Origin: RYN-230 sp963837335
GTDB taxonomy: Bacteria > Actinomycetota > Actinomycetes > Streptosporangiales > Streptosporangiaceae
Assembly (NCBI GenBank): GCA_963837335.1
Contig: CAWINS010000011.1
Location: 1-64,000 of the forward strand
Direction: 5' to 3'
DNA: 64,000 nt
Positions 7,575 through 16,739 of the stretch are shown in pieces. A program made the position numbers and the translations under genes. The first letter of the stretch is position 1, and each line of letters begins with the position of its first letter. The notes below the pieces were generated by a model, which was given only the letters and a program-made list of their open reading frames with translations, had not been told where the DNA came from and did not search any database.

Positions 7575-10500
7575 TCAGGCCACCTTGGCCCGCAGCCTCA
7601 GGCCGCGGGGGGTGGGCCGGAATCCGGCCTCCTCCAGGGCCCGGGCCAGCGGCGAGTCCTGGACCGCCGCGCCGTCGGCCCGCTCGATGGTGAGCCGGCC
7701 CAGCGCCCCGCCGCGGGCCGCCCCGGCCAGCGCGGCCGCGGCCGGCCCGAGCAGCGCCGGGTCACTGCTCCACGACAGCAGGGTCTTGCCGCCCCGCTCG
7801 ACGTAGAGGACCAGTTCCCCTTCGGCGAGCACGACGAGTGAGCCGGCCTTGCGCCCCGGGCGGTGCCCGCCCGGCGCCTCCCCGGGCCGCTCCGGCCACG
7901 GCAGCGCCGCCCCGAACGGGTTCGCTGGGTCGCCCGCCGCGAGCACGGTCACGCTGGGGGCTGGCGCCGGGTGGTTGTCGTTGCGGAGAAGACTGGGGGC
8001 GTGCCAGCCCGCACCCTCCGCGCCGGCCCGCGCCCACGGATCGGCGGGGGTTTCCCCCGGGCCGGCCTCCGCGGCCAGCGCGCGCATCCGGTCCACCGCG
8101 CCGGGCAGTGCGAATTGCGCGGCGCCCAGTCCCTCCACGAAGTAGCCGCGGCGGCACTGGCCCGCGTCCTCCATGGCCCGCAGCACCGGGTAGATCGCGG
8201 CGAAGCTGCCTGGCACCCGTTCCGCGGCGACCGCGCCGCGGATCAGGATCCCGTGCCGGTCCAGCAGCGTCCGGGCCAGCGCGTGCAGCCGCCGGGTCGC
8301 GTCCGGGTCGGCGGGCGGCACCAGCGACCAGCGTCCGGTGACCGTGGGCGGCCCGGTCCGGGACGGCATCGCCGGGCGGCCGAAACTCTGCCTCCGGGCA
8401 CCCACTCGCGCCGCGCTACGGCGGCGCGCGGCGGGCGGGCGGGAGCTCGCCGGGCCGCCGCCCGCCGGCCGGCCCGTGCCCAGCACGGTGCGCAGCGCGG
8501 CGAGCGTGTCGTTGGTGATCCGCCCGGCCCAGACCAGGTCCCAGATGGCCGCGGCGACCGCGGCGTCGGTGGCCTCGCCCCGCGCGCCGTCGGGGAGCAG
8601 CGCGGCCGCCCGGTCGGCGAGCATCCGGAAGAACATCCCGCCGCCGCCGTCCAGCGCGGCCAGGACCGCCTCGTGCAGCGGGGTCAGGGTGATCTCGCCC
8701 GGCCCGGGGAGCAGCAGCGGCGCGGTGTCCGCGGGGGCCAGCGCCACCCAGCCGTCGCCGCCGGGCAGCCCGCCCGCCCCCGACCAGACGACCTCGCCGG
8801 CCGCGGTCAGCTCGTCCAGCATCGCGGGCTGGTAGCCGGGCACCCGGCCGGGCAGGATCAGCGTTTCCAGCGCCGACGCGGGCATCGCCGCCCCGGCCAG
8901 CTGGTCGATGGCCTCGTACACGGTGTCCGCGCTGGCGCGCCGGCCGCGGCCAGCGGCCGCGCCCTTGGAACCGGTGGACACGTTCTGCCAGGCGGGCAGG
9001 AAGCGGGCCAGCGCCGACGGCGGGACCGGCTCGGCCTCCTTGCGCAGCTTGGCCAGGCAGCGGCGGCGCAGGGTGCGCAGCACCGAGGTGTCACACCACT
9101 GGGTCCCGCGCCGCCCGGGCAGGAACTCGCCCTCGGCGACCCGGCCCTCGGCGGCCAGCCGCCGCAGCGCGCCGGTGACCACCGCCACCCCGAGCCCGTA
9201 CCGCTGGGCCAGGTCCGCGGTGAGGAACGGCCCGTGCCCGCGCGCGTACCGCGCGACCAGGTCACTGAGCGGGTCGGGGACCGGCTCGGTGAACGCGGCC
9301 GGCACCCCGGGGGGCAGCGGCACACCCAGCGCGTCCCGCAGCCGCCCGGCGTCCTCGATGGCGGCCCACCGGGCCTCGCCCGCGATCCGGAACTCCAGCG
9401 CCCGGCGCTGCCGGGCCAGATCGGCCAGCCAGCCCGCGGCCGCGGCCGGGTCCTGGCTCCGCTCGGCCACCTCCGCCGCGGACACCGGGCCGATGCCGCG
9501 CAGCAGGTCGGCCACGCCTTCGGCGTCCCGGCAGGCCCGTTCCGGGGTCAGCCGCTGCAGCTCCCGCTCGGTCTGCGCGACCACCGCCGGGTCGAGCAGC
9601 TCGCGCAGGTCGGCCTGGCCGAGCAGCTCGGCCAGCAGCGAGGAGTCCAGGGCCAGCGCCTGGGCCCGGCGCTCGGCGACCGGCGCGTCCCCCTCGTACA
9701 TGAACGCGCCGACATAGCGGAACAGCATCGACCGGCCAAACGGCGACGGGGCCGGGGTCTCCACGTCGACCAGCCGGATTTTGCGGCTGGCCAGGTCCTT
9801 CATCAGGTCGATGAGCCCGGGCACGTCGAACACGTCCTGCAGGCACTCGCGGACGGTCTCCAGCACGATCGGGAACGTGCCGTACTTGCGGGCCACCGAG
9901 AGCAGCTGGGCGGAACGCTGCCGCTGCTGCCACAGCGGGCTGCGCCGGCCCGGCTGCCGCCGCGGCAGCAGCAGGGCGCGGGCCGCGCACTCACGGAACC
10001 GGGACGCGAACAGCGCCGAGCTGCCCAGCTCGTCGGTGACCAGCTGCTCGACCTCTTCGGGCTGCAGCTCGGCGATGCCGGTCGGCGGCGGCTCCTCGGT
10101 GTCCGGGACGCGGATCACGATCCCGTCGTCGGTGTGCATGGCCTGCACGTCCATACCCTCGTACCGCTCACGCAGCCGGGCCGCGATGGCCAGCGCCCAC
10201 GGGGCGTGCACCTGGGCGCCGAACGGGCTGTGCAGCACCAGCCGCCAGTCACCCAGCTCGTCACGGAACCGCTCCATGACCAGCGTGCGGTCGTCGGGCA
10301 CGTACCCGGTGGCCTCCCGCTGCGCGCTCAGGTAGCGGACCAGGTTGGCCGCGGCCAGCTCGTCCAGCCCGTCCGCGCGCAGCCGGGCGGTCGCCTCCTG
10401 CTCGCCGGCCTCGGACAGCTCGCGGCAGTACGCGCCGAGCGCCCGGCCCAGCTCGGCGGGACGGCCCGGCGCGTCGCCGTGCCAGAACGGCAGCTTGCCC

Positions 10501-12428
10501 GGCTGGCCCGGGGCCGGGGAGACCAGCACCTGGTCGGCGGTGATGTCCTCGATCCGCCATGAGCTCGCGCCGAGCACGAACACGTCGCCGACCCGCGACT
10601 CGTAGACCATTTCCTCGTCGAGCTCGCCGACCCGGTGTGAGTTCTTGCCGTCGCCGCGCTGGGAGGCGGCCAGGAACACGCCGAACAGGCCGCGGTCGGG
10701 GATGGTGCCGCCGCTGGTCACGGCGAGCCGCTGGCCGCCGGGACGGCCGTGCAGCATGCCGGTGGTGCGGTCCCAGACCAGCCGGGGCCGCAGTTCCGCG
10801 AACTCCTCGCTCGGGTAGCGCCCGGCCAGCATGTCCAGCACGGCCTCGAGGATGGGCCGGGTCAGGCTGGTGAACGGCGCGGCCCGGCGGACCACCTGGT
10901 GCAGGTCGTCCACGGCCCAGTCATCGAGCGCGGTCATCGCGACGATCTGCTGGGCGAGCACGTCCAGCGGGTTGCGGGGGATGCTCAGCTGCTCGATCTG
11001 CCCGCCGCGCATCCGGCGGGCCACCACCGCGGACTGGACCAGGTCACCCTGGTATTTGGGGAAGATGACGCCCCGGCTCACGTCGCCGACGTTGTGCCCG
11101 GCCCGGCCGGTGCGCTGCAGCCCGCTGGCCACCGACGGAGGCGACTCGACCTGGATGACCAGGTCCACCGCGCCCATGTCGATGCCGAGTTCCAGGCTGG
11201 ACGTGGCGACCACGGCCGGCAGCAGGCCGGCCTTGAGCGCCTCCTCGATCTGGGCCCGCTCCTGCCGCGACACCGAGCCGTGGTGGGCCCGGGCCACTTC
11301 GAGCGGCGCGCCGGCGGTGGATCCGGCCTGGGCCATGATCTCCGCGGGCGGGCTGGCGGAGGCTGCGGTGCCCGCGGTGCCTGCCGTGCCTGCGGAGCCC
11401 GCGCGCAGTTCGGCGCGCTCGGCGGCCAGTTCGTTCAGCCGGGCGCAGAGCCGCTCGGCCAGCCGCCGCGAGTTGGCGAACACGATCGTGGAGCGGTGCT
11501 GCTCGATCAGGTCGAGCACCTGCTCCTCGACGTGCGGCCAGATCGACCGGCGGACCGCCTGCCCGTCCGGGGATTCCTGGGCGGCACCGGCGGGCGGGTC
11601 GAGGTCGGTCATGTCCTCGACCGGGACCACGATGCTGAGGTCGATTTCCTTGGTGCTGGGCGGGGCGGCGATGGTCACCGGCCGGGCCCCGCCCAGGAAC
11701 GACGCCACGTCCTCGGCGGGCCGGACGGTGGCCGACAAGCCGATCCGCTGGGCCGGGCGACGGTCCGGGTTCAGCGCGTCCAGCCGTTCCAGGGACAGGG
11801 CCAGGTGCGCGCCGCGCTTGTTCCCGGCCAGGGCGTGCACTTCGTCCACGATCACGGTGTCCACCCCGCGCAGCGCGTCCCGCGCCTTCGAGGTGAGCAG
11901 CAGGAACAACGACTCGGGCGTGGTGATCAGGATGTCCGGCGGCTTGGTGGCCAGCCGGCGGCGCTCCTCGGCGGCGGTATCCCCGGTCCGCACCGCGACA
12001 GCGATGTCGGGCTCGGGGGCGCCCATGGCCTGCGCGGTGTGCCGGATGCCGGTCAGCGGGGCGCGCAGGTTCCGCTCGATGTCCACCGCGAGCGCCTTCA
12101 GCGGGGAGATGTACAGCACCCGGCAGCGGAGTTTCGGGTCCTCGGGAGCGGGGGCGACGGCCAGCCGGTCCAGCGCCCACAGGAATGCGGACAGCGTCTT
12201 GCCCGACCCGGTCGGCGCGATGACCAGGGTGTTCTCACCCTTGCCGATCGCGGACCAGGCCTGCGCCTGGGCCTGGGTGGGGGCGGCGAACGCGGAGCAG
12301 AACCAGTCGCGGGTGATGGCGCTGAAGCCCTCGAGAGGGTCCCTCTCGCTTCCTGCAGGCGCACCGCCCGCTGGTGCGGTCTCGCTCGGTACCGGACGAC
12401 GGGGCATAGGTACATGGTGCATGGTCAT
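7575..12428 (-). CDS. lhr: Lhr-type superfamily 2 ATP-dependent helicase
   Basis: A very large 1617-aa protein, in the 1,500-1,600-aa range of actinobacterial Lhr. Walker A APTGSGKT lies near residue 71, the DEVH box (VIVDEVHAL) near 200, and motif VI QRTGRAGH near 438. The long C-terminal half carries the winged-helix and Lhr-specific domains. In mycobacteria Lhr is a 3'-5' DNA and RNA:DNA-unwinding translocase induced by mitomycin C. Several ATGs lie close together at the start (12428, 12422, 12407) and the true one is uncertain. A long Ala/Pro-rich insertion with SRPPAARRRSAARVGARR lies in the C-terminal part. The frame is intact throughout. I saw no LexA box or RecA-NDp promoter upstream. 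Confidence 0.93.
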   Translation of the reverse strand: MTMHHVPMPRRPVPSETAPAGGAPAGSERDPLEGFSAITRDWFCSAFAAPTQAQAQAWSAIGKGENTLVIAPTGSGKTLSAFLWALDRLAVAPAPEDPKLRCRVLYISPLKALAVDIERNLRAPLTGIRHTAQAMGAPEPDIAVAVRTGDTAAEERRRLATKPPDILITTPESLFLLLTSKARDALRGVDTVIVDEVHALAGNKRGAHLALSLERLDALNPDRRPAQRIGLSATVRPAEDVASFLGGARPVTIAAPPSTKEIDLSIVVPVEDMTDLDPPAGAAQESPDGQAVRRSIWPHVEEQVLDLIEQHRSTIVFANSRRLAERLCARLNELAAERAELRAGSAGTAGTAGTAASASPPAEIMAQAGSTAGAPLEVARAHHGSVSRQERAQIEEALKAGLLPAVVATSSLELGIDMGAVDLVIQVESPPSVASGLQRTGRAGHNVGDVSRGVIFPKYQGDLVQSAVVARRMRGGQIEQLSIPRNPLDVLAQQIVAMTALDDWAVDDLHQVVRRAAPFTSLTRPILEAVLDMLAGRYPSEEFAELRPRLVWDRTTGMLHGRPGGQRLAVTSGGTIPDRGLFGVFLAASQRGDGKNSHRVGELDEEMVYESRVGDVFVLGASSWRIEDITADQVLVSPAPGQPGKLPFWHGDAPGRPAELGRALGAYCRELSEAGEQEATARLRADGLDELAAANLVRYLSAQREATGYVPDDRTLVMERFRDELGDWRLVLHSPFGAQVHAPWALAIAARLRERYEGMDVQAMHTDDGIVIRVPDTEEPPPTGIAELQPEEVEQLVTDELGSSALFASRFRECAARALLLPRRQPGRRSPLWQQRQRSAQLLSVARKYGTFPIVLETVRECLQDVFDVPGLIDLMKDLASRKIRLVDVETPAPSPFGRSMLFRYVGAFMYEGDAPVAERRAQALALDSSLLAELLGQADLRELLDPAVVAQTERELQRLTPERACRDAEGVADLLRGIGPVSAAEVAERSQDPAAAAGWLADLARQRRALEFRIAGEARWAAIEDAGRLRDALGVPLPPGVPAAFTEPVPDPLSDLVARYARGHGPFLTADLAQRYGLGVAVVTGALRRLAAEGRVAEGEFLPGRRGTQWCDTSVLRTLRRRCLAKLRKEAEPVPPSALARFLPAWQNVSTGSKGAAAGRGRRASADTVYEAIDQLAGAAMPASALETLILPGRVPGYQPAMLDELTAAGEVVWSGAGGLPGGDGWVALAPADTAPLLLPGPGEITLTPLHEAVLAALDGGGGMFFRMLADRAAALLPDGARGEATDAAVAAAIWDLVWAGRITNDTLAALRTVLGTGRPAGGGPASSRPPAARRRSAARVGARRQSFGRPAMPSRTGPPTVTGRWSLVPPADPDATRRLHALARTLLDRHGILIRGAVAAERVPGSFAAIYPVLRAMEDAGQCRRGYFVEGLGAAQFALPGAVDRMRALAAEAGPGETPADPWARAGAEGAGWHAPSLLRNDNHPAPAPSVTVLAAGDPANPFGAALPWPERPGEAPGGHRPGRKAGSLVVLAEGELVLYVERGGKTLLSWSSDPALLGPAAAALAGAARGGALGRLTIERADGAAVQDSPLARALEEAGFRPTPRGLRLRAKVA

Positions 12429-12535
12429 ACCGACAGGAATAAACGTCCGGCACAGACTGCAGATTCCTGTCCCGCCGCCCGCCTGGTCCCTGACCCGCCG
12501 CGCGGGCTGAGCTCAGCCGATCCGCAACGAAAACC

Positions 12536-13372
12536 TCATCCGGGCGCGGAGCGCACCGACCCGACGAGCGGGCCGGAGGTGCTGTGCACGGTGCAGACCA
12601 CGGTCCGCTCACCCGCCGACCAGGCCCCGGCGTCGGGGTAGACGAAGGACTGGGCCAGCGAGGCCGCGGACAGCTGGGGGTTCAGGTAGCCGCTGAGCCG
12701 GCTGGCGCAGCCCTGGCGGGCCTGCTGCTGCAGGGCCGTGGCCCCCGGGTAGTGCGGGCCGGCCACCCGGAAGGTGGCGAACACCTCTGCGGCGTGGGCC
12801 TGCGAGCAGCTGAGCACCTGCAGGCCGCTGATCCCGTCGCTGCCCGAGTTGAGGCACTGGCCGGCCCGCAGGCTGAACACGGGGGGCAGGGTGACCGGCT
12901 TGGGCGGCGGCGGCCGGGTGATGATGGCGGCGGCCACGATCGCGGCGGCCACGGTCCACAGGCCCGCCAGCACCAGGCCGGTAATGGCCAGGGCGCGGCC
13001 GCGGGCGCCGGAGCGGCCGATCCGGATGAGGGCCAGCGGCCCGAGGATCAGGGTGACCGGGATGGCCGGGACGAGGCCGGAGATCAGGGCGGCCACCGCG
13101 ACGCCGTCGGTCGGCCGGCGTGGCGCGGGCTCGTCCGCCTCGCGTCCGGCCGGGGCCGGACCGCGGTTGGCGGCCGTGCGCTGCTCCGGAACCACCGGCT
13201 TCCGCGCCCCCCTGACCTGCGAGGCTGAGTCCTGTGGGTCCGGGCTCGGCGAGGCAGGGCCCGGCGCGCCTGGCACCCGCGAGCCTGGGCTCGGCGAGGC
13301 TGAGTCCTGCGACGCTGGGCCCCGTGCCAGTGCCGTCGGAAGGCCGCCTCCGTCCTCGGCGGATGAATCCAT
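12536..13372 (-). CDS. DUF4190 / septum-formation-type membrane protein
   Basis: 278 aa. The N-terminal 85 residues are low-complexity Pro/Ser/Gly/Ala with repeated GSARxxPA-like units. Two membrane helices follow near residues 90-118 (VAVAALISGLVPAIPVTLIL) and 127-153 (AITGLVLAGLWTVAAAIVAA), matching DUF4190. The extracellular part (from about 160: FSLRAGQCLNS, VLSCSQAHAAEVFATF, CASRLSGYL) resembles the septum-formation domain found on actinomycete membrane proteins, with four cysteines that could pair. It lies 107 bp upstream of lhr on the same strand. A function at the envelope is inferred; no catalytic motif is seen. Confidence 0.75.
   Translation of the reverse strand: MDSSAEDGGGLPTALARGPASQDSASPSPGSRVPGAPGPASPSPDPQDSASQVRGARKPVVPEQRTAANRGPAPAGREADEPAPRRPTDGVAVAALISGLVPAIPVTLILGPLALIRIGRSGARGRALAITGLVLAGLWTVAAAIVAAAIITRPPPPKPVTLPPVFSLRAGQCLNSGSDGISGLQVLSCSQAHAAEVFATFRVAGPHYPGATALQQQARQGCASRLSGYLNPQLSAASLAQSFVYPDAGAWSAGERTVVCTVHSTSGPLVGSVRSAPG
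13220..13330. repeat. Short degenerate repeats in N-terminus of DUF4190 protein
   Basis: The motif GGCTCGGCGAGGC and near copies recur several times on the plus strand and encode the repeated Pro/Ser/Ala N-terminal tail of the minus-strand membrane protein. Confidence 0.5.
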
Positions 13373-13692
13373 CTGCTCTCCCAGGAGAGAGTCCGTGCCT
13401 GCCCGCGAAGCCAGCAGGCCCTGCGAATTGGATGCGCCCAGGAACTAGAGAAATTCTCTCATGTCATTGCCGGGCGCCCCGTGGTGACCCTTCCCCAACA
13501 GAACTATGTGCATTCCTCATTGTTTGTTACGAATGTGATTCGTGGTCCGTGCGGGCCGGCGGGCTGGGGCGGGGGCTGGGTTACTGGCTGGCGGCGGGTT
13601 GGGGTTGCTGCCGGGCGCCGGTACCCTCGCCGGCAGGACGGACAGGTGTTCTCGGGGCCCGGCGGTCCCGGGGGCAGTCATCGGGGAGGACC

Positions 13693-13887
13693 GTGCGGCT
13701 CAGCGAGTTCTGGACGCGGATGCGGGCGCAGTTCGGCGACGCGTACGCCAGCAGTGTGGCCAAGGATCACGTCCTGGCCGCGCTGGGGGAGCGGACCGTC
13801 GATCAGGCCCTGGCGGATGGGGTGGACGCCAAGGCCGTGTGGCGGGCGGTCTGCGCGGAGTTCGACGTCCCGCAGCGCCTGCGCTGA
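13693..13887 (+). CDS. DUF3046 family small protein
   Basis: A 64-aa product with a GTG start behind GGGGAGGA. The sequence RLSEFWTRMRAQFGDAYA, then KDHVLAALGERTVDQAL and DAKAVWRAVCAEFDVP, is a clear full-length DUF3046 protein. These small helical proteins of unknown function lie upstream of recA in many actinobacteria, as here (pcm between). The stop is 3 bp from the next start, so it is probably cotranscribed with the methyltransferase gene. Confidence 0.88.
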   Translation: MRLSEFWTRMRAQFGDAYASSVAKDHVLAALGERTVDQALADGVDAKAVWRAVCAEFDVPQRLR

Positions 13888-13890
13888 CCC

Positions 13891-15294
13891 GTGTCCGGTG
13901 ACGCTGGGCTTGGTAACGCTGGGGCTGGTGATCCTGTGCCGGGTGAGGCCGGGGCCGGTGATGCGGGGGCCAGGCTCCGCGCGGGAATGGTCGCTGAGCT
14001 CCGGAAGCGGAAGGAGCTGACCGACCCCCGGGTGGCGGCGGCGCTCGGCCGGGTGCCGAGGCACGTCTTCGTCCCGGGGGCGGACCTTTCCGAGGCCTAC
14101 GCGGACCAGGCCATCGTGACGCGGTACCGGGACGGGTGGCCGGTCAGCTCCGCCTCCCAGCCGGCCATGGTCGCCGCCATGCTGGAACAGCTCCGTCTCC
14201 CGGAGGGCGGATCGGTCCTGGAGATCGGCGCCGGCACCGGCTACAACGCCGCGCTGCTGTCGGCACTGGCCGGTGCCACGGGCCGGGTCGTCACCATCGA
14301 CATCGACCCGGAGGTGGCCGATGAGGCCCGCAGCCACCTGGCGGTAGCGGGCGCCGCCAACGTCGAGGTGATCTGCGGGGACGGGGCCCAGGGCTGGCCC
14401 GGCCGCGGCCCCTACGACGGGATCATCGTCACCGCCGCTGCCTCAGACCTCGCTCCGGCCTGGGCCAGCCAGCTCGCCCCCGGCGGGCGGCTGGTGATGC
14501 CGCTGTCGATCCGGGGCGTCCAGCAGTGCGTGGCCCTGACCCCCGCCGCTGGCCACCTGCGCAGCGTGGCCGTATGCGGGTGCCAGTTCATGCCGCTCAC
14601 CGGGGACATGGCTAACGGCGACCAGCGGTTGCCGGTGCCCGGGCATCGCGGCGTGTACCTCCAGACGGCGGCGGAGACAGACGTGGACGCGGCCCTGGTC
14701 GCCGACGCTCTGGGGCAACGGGGGCCAGCCGCGGACACCGGCATCACGGCGCGGTCCCCGGAGGTGTTCGCCAGCCTGCGGCCCTGGCTTGCCTTCCGCG
14801 AGCCGGCCCTGGCCACGCTGACCTACAGCGGGCCGCCCGGCGCGGCCGGGGCGAGCGGTGTGCCCGCAGTGCTCGACTTCACCGTGCGCGGTGTCACGCG
14901 GCGGGCCAGCCCCTGCCTTCCGGGTCCGGCCGGGCTCGCCGTTCTCGATTTCAGTGGGTCTGATTCCAGCGGGCCTGATTCCAGCAGCGGGCCTGCTGGC
15001 AACGCGGGCGTCACGAGTGGCGATCCGGCCCGCGGGCGCTTGCTCCAGCTGACCGTCCGCGGCTACGGGGAGGCACGGCAGCAGCAAGCCAGGCTCGGGG
15101 AGCTGATCGCGGCCTGGGACGCCGCGGGCCGCCCGGGACCCGGCCACCTCCGCATCGACGCCTACCCCTCCGGCGTCGTCCCCCCGGACAGCGGCGGCGT
15201 GCCCCCGGACAGCGGCGGCGTGCCCCCGGACGCCGGGGACATCGTGCACGTCACGCCGCACGCCACCTTCGTCATCTCCTTGTCCCGGGCCTGA
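13891..15294 (+). CDS. Protein-L-isoaspartate O-methyltransferase-like protein
   Basis: 467 aa with a GTG start 3 bp after the DUF3046 stop. The PCMT fold covers about residues 30-225. The signature before motif I is SSASQPAMVAAML, the SAM-binding motif I is VLEIGAGTGYN at 109-119, and the following acidic strand is VVTIDIDPE. This family methylates isoaspartyl residues in damaged proteins using SAM. It is about twice the length of E. coli Pcm. The C-terminal extension resembles those of actinomycete paralogues used as modification enzymes, so repair versus a specialised role is open. The N-terminus is a Gly/Ala-rich repeat, and near the C-terminus VPPDSGG is repeated three times (15172-15236). 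Confidence 0.83.
   Translation: MSGDAGLGNAGAGDPVPGEAGAGDAGARLRAGMVAELRKRKELTDPRVAAALGRVPRHVFVPGADLSEAYADQAIVTRYRDGWPVSSASQPAMVAAMLEQLRLPEGGSVLEIGAGTGYNAALLSALAGATGRVVTIDIDPEVADEARSHLAVAGAANVEVICGDGAQGWPGRGPYDGIIVTAAASDLAPAWASQLAPGGRLVMPLSIRGVQQCVALTPAAGHLRSVAVCGCQFMPLTGDMANGDQRLPVPGHRGVYLQTAAETDVDAALVADALGQRGPAADTGITARSPEVFASLRPWLAFREPALATLTYSGPPGAAGASGVPAVLDFTVRGVTRRASPCLPGPAGLAVLDFSGSDSSGPDSSSGPAGNAGVTSGDPARGRLLQLTVRGYGEARQQQARLGELIAAWDAAGRPGPGHLRIDAYPSGVVPPDSGGVPPDSGGVPPDAGDIVHVTPHATFVISLSRA
15172..15236 (+). repeat. 21-bp coding tandem repeat (VPPDSGG) x3
   Basis: Three consecutive units of 21 bp with the core GTGCCCCCGGACAGCGGCGGC encode repeated VPPDSGG near the C-terminus of the methyltransferase-like protein. 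The last unit has diverged. Confidence 0.8.
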
Positions 15295-15351
15295 GCGCCG
15301 GCTGAGGCCAGGACGAATTTTCTCCGGGGATGCGGCGTGTTGGCATCACGG

Positions 15352-15367
15352 TCGAACAGTTGTTCGC
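15352..15367 (+). promoter_or_regulatory. SOS (LexA) box of recA
   Basis: TCGAACAGTTGTTCGC matches TCGAAC-N4-GTTCGA at 11 of 12 fixed bases and lies 167 bp before the recA ATG. LexA binding would repress the upstream recA promoter until DNA damage. Confidence 0.85.
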
Positions 15368-15457
15368 TTAGGGTAGTGGCCTGGGGGTGGCCATTCAGGC
15401 CTCCTTTCCGTGGCCCAGCGACCTTGCGGCACGGCAACTGGACGGCAGTGCGCGGAA

Positions 15458-15480
15458 TTGTCGGTGGCGGCACGTAGCTT
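15458..15480 (+). promoter_or_regulatory. RecA-NDp (PafBC-type) promoter of recA
   Basis: TTGTCGGTG (15458-15466), an 8-base spacer and TAGCTT (15475-15480) match TTGTCRGTG-N8-TAGNNT. It lies about 54 bp before the recA ATG. With the upstream LexA box this copies the two-promoter control known for mycobacterial recA. Confidence 0.82.
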
Positions 15481-15533
15481 CTGGACCGGCAACTGAACCA
15501 GCAAGCAAGCTCTTGAATCCAACGGGAGTTCCC

Positions 15534-16739
15534 ATGGCAGGCAGCGACAGGGCGGTCAACCGGACCGGCGGTGACAGGGACAAGTCCCTGGAGACTGCTC
15601 TCGCCCAGATCGAACGGCAATTCGGCCGGGGCTCGATCATGCGGCTCGGCGACGAGGGCCGCGCTCCGATGGAAGTGATCCCCACCGGCGCGATCGCCCT
15701 GGACGTCGCGCTGGGCATCGGCGGCCTGCCCCGGGGCCGGGTCGTCGAGGTGTACGGGCCGGAGGGCAGCGGCAAGACCACGATCGCGCTGCACGCGGTG
15801 GCCAGCGCGCAGAAGACCGGCGGGATCGCCGCCTTCATCGACGCCGAGCACGCGCTGGACCCGGACTACGCGAAGAAGCTCGGCGTGGACACCGACGCGC
15901 TGCTCGTCTCCCAGCCGGACACGGGGGAGCAGGCCCTGGAGATCGCGGACATGCTGATCCGTTCCGGGGCGATCGATGTCGTCGTCATCGACTCGGTAGC
16001 CGCGCTGGTACCCCGGGCCGAGATCGAGGGTGAGATGGGCGACAGCCACGTGGGCCTCCAGGCCCGGCTGATGTCCCAGGCGCTGCGGAAGATCACCGGT
16101 GCGCTGAGCCAGACGAAGACCACCGCGATCTTCATCAACCAGCTGCGCGAGAAGGTCGGGGTCATGTTCGGCTCCCCTGAGACCACCAGCGGCGGGCGGG
16201 CGCTGAAGTTCTACGCGTCGGTGCGGCTCGACGTGCGCCGGATCGAGACGCTGAAGGACGGCACCGAGGCCGTGGGCAGCCGGACCCGGATCAAGGTGGT
16301 CAAGAACAAGTGCGCGCCGCCGTTCAAGACCGCGGAGTGCGACATCATCTTCGGGACCGGGATCAGCCGCGAGGGCGGCCTGATCGACCTGGGGGTCGAG
16401 CAGTCGATCGTGCGCAAGTCGGGAGCCTGGTACACCTACGAAGGCGACCAGCTCGGCCAGGGCAAGGAGAACTCCCGCAACTTCCTGCGGGACAACCCGG
16501 ACCTCGCGAACGAGATCGAGAAGAAGATCAAGGAGAAGCTCGGCGTCGGGCCGCGCATTGACGCGGAAGCCGCCCCGGCCGCCGGCGCCGCCGCCAACGG
16601 ATCGGCGAACGGGGTTCCCGCGGGGGCCCCGGGCGCCAGTGGTCCGGGAGCTGGCGCTCCGGTGGGCCGGGCCGCAGCGGGCCGTGCGGCCGCAAGCCGG
16701 ACCGCGGGGACGCCGGCTGGCGTAGGCGGCGGTGCCTGA
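15534..16739 (+). CDS. recA: Recombinase RecA
   Basis: 401 aa from the ATG at 15534, behind GGGAG. An in-frame GTG at 15387 would add residues outside the family and overlap the damage promoter. Walker A GPEGSGKTT is at 75-83, and the L1/L2 and core regions (VIDSVAALVPRAEIEGEMGD, ALSQTKTTAIFINQLREKVG, MFGSPETTSGGRALKFYAS) are normal. RecA forms the nucleoprotein filament for strand exchange and triggers LexA self-cleavage. The last 45 residues are an unusually long Ala/Gly-rich tail instead of the short acidic tail of E. coli RecA. The recX start lies 8 bp inside the 3' end. Confidence 0.98.
   Translation: MAGSDRAVNRTGGDRDKSLETALAQIERQFGRGSIMRLGDEGRAPMEVIPTGAIALDVALGIGGLPRGRVVEVYGPEGSGKTTIALHAVASAQKTGGIAAFIDAEHALDPDYAKKLGVDTDALLVSQPDTGEQALEIADMLIRSGAIDVVVIDSVAALVPRAEIEGEMGDSHVGLQARLMSQALRKITGALSQTKTTAIFINQLREKVGVMFGSPETTSGGRALKFYASVRLDVRRIETLKDGTEAVGSRTRIKVVKNKCAPPFKTAECDIIFGTGISREGGLIDLGVEQSIVRKSGAWYTYEGDQLGQGKENSRNFLRDNPDLANEIEKKIKEKLGVGPRIDAEAAPAAGAAANGSANGVPAGAPGASGPGAGAPVGRAAAGRAAASRTAGTPAGVGGGA

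Noticed and set aside
5662..7806. A 714-codon open frame on the plus strand
   Set aside because: It is the antisense of the LacI and GH25 genes, has no family features and is Arg/Gly/Pro-rich, as expected from high-GC shadow frames.
12429..12535. Damage-inducible promoter for lhr
   Set aside because: Lhr is damage induced in mycobacteria, but I found neither a LexA box nor TTGTCRGTG-N8-TAGNNT on the minus strand here.
7863..12641. Two very long plus-strand open frames (about 900 and 630 codons) opposite lhr
   Set aside because: They are the complement of the intact Lhr helicase coding sequence with no recognisable domain or start signal.
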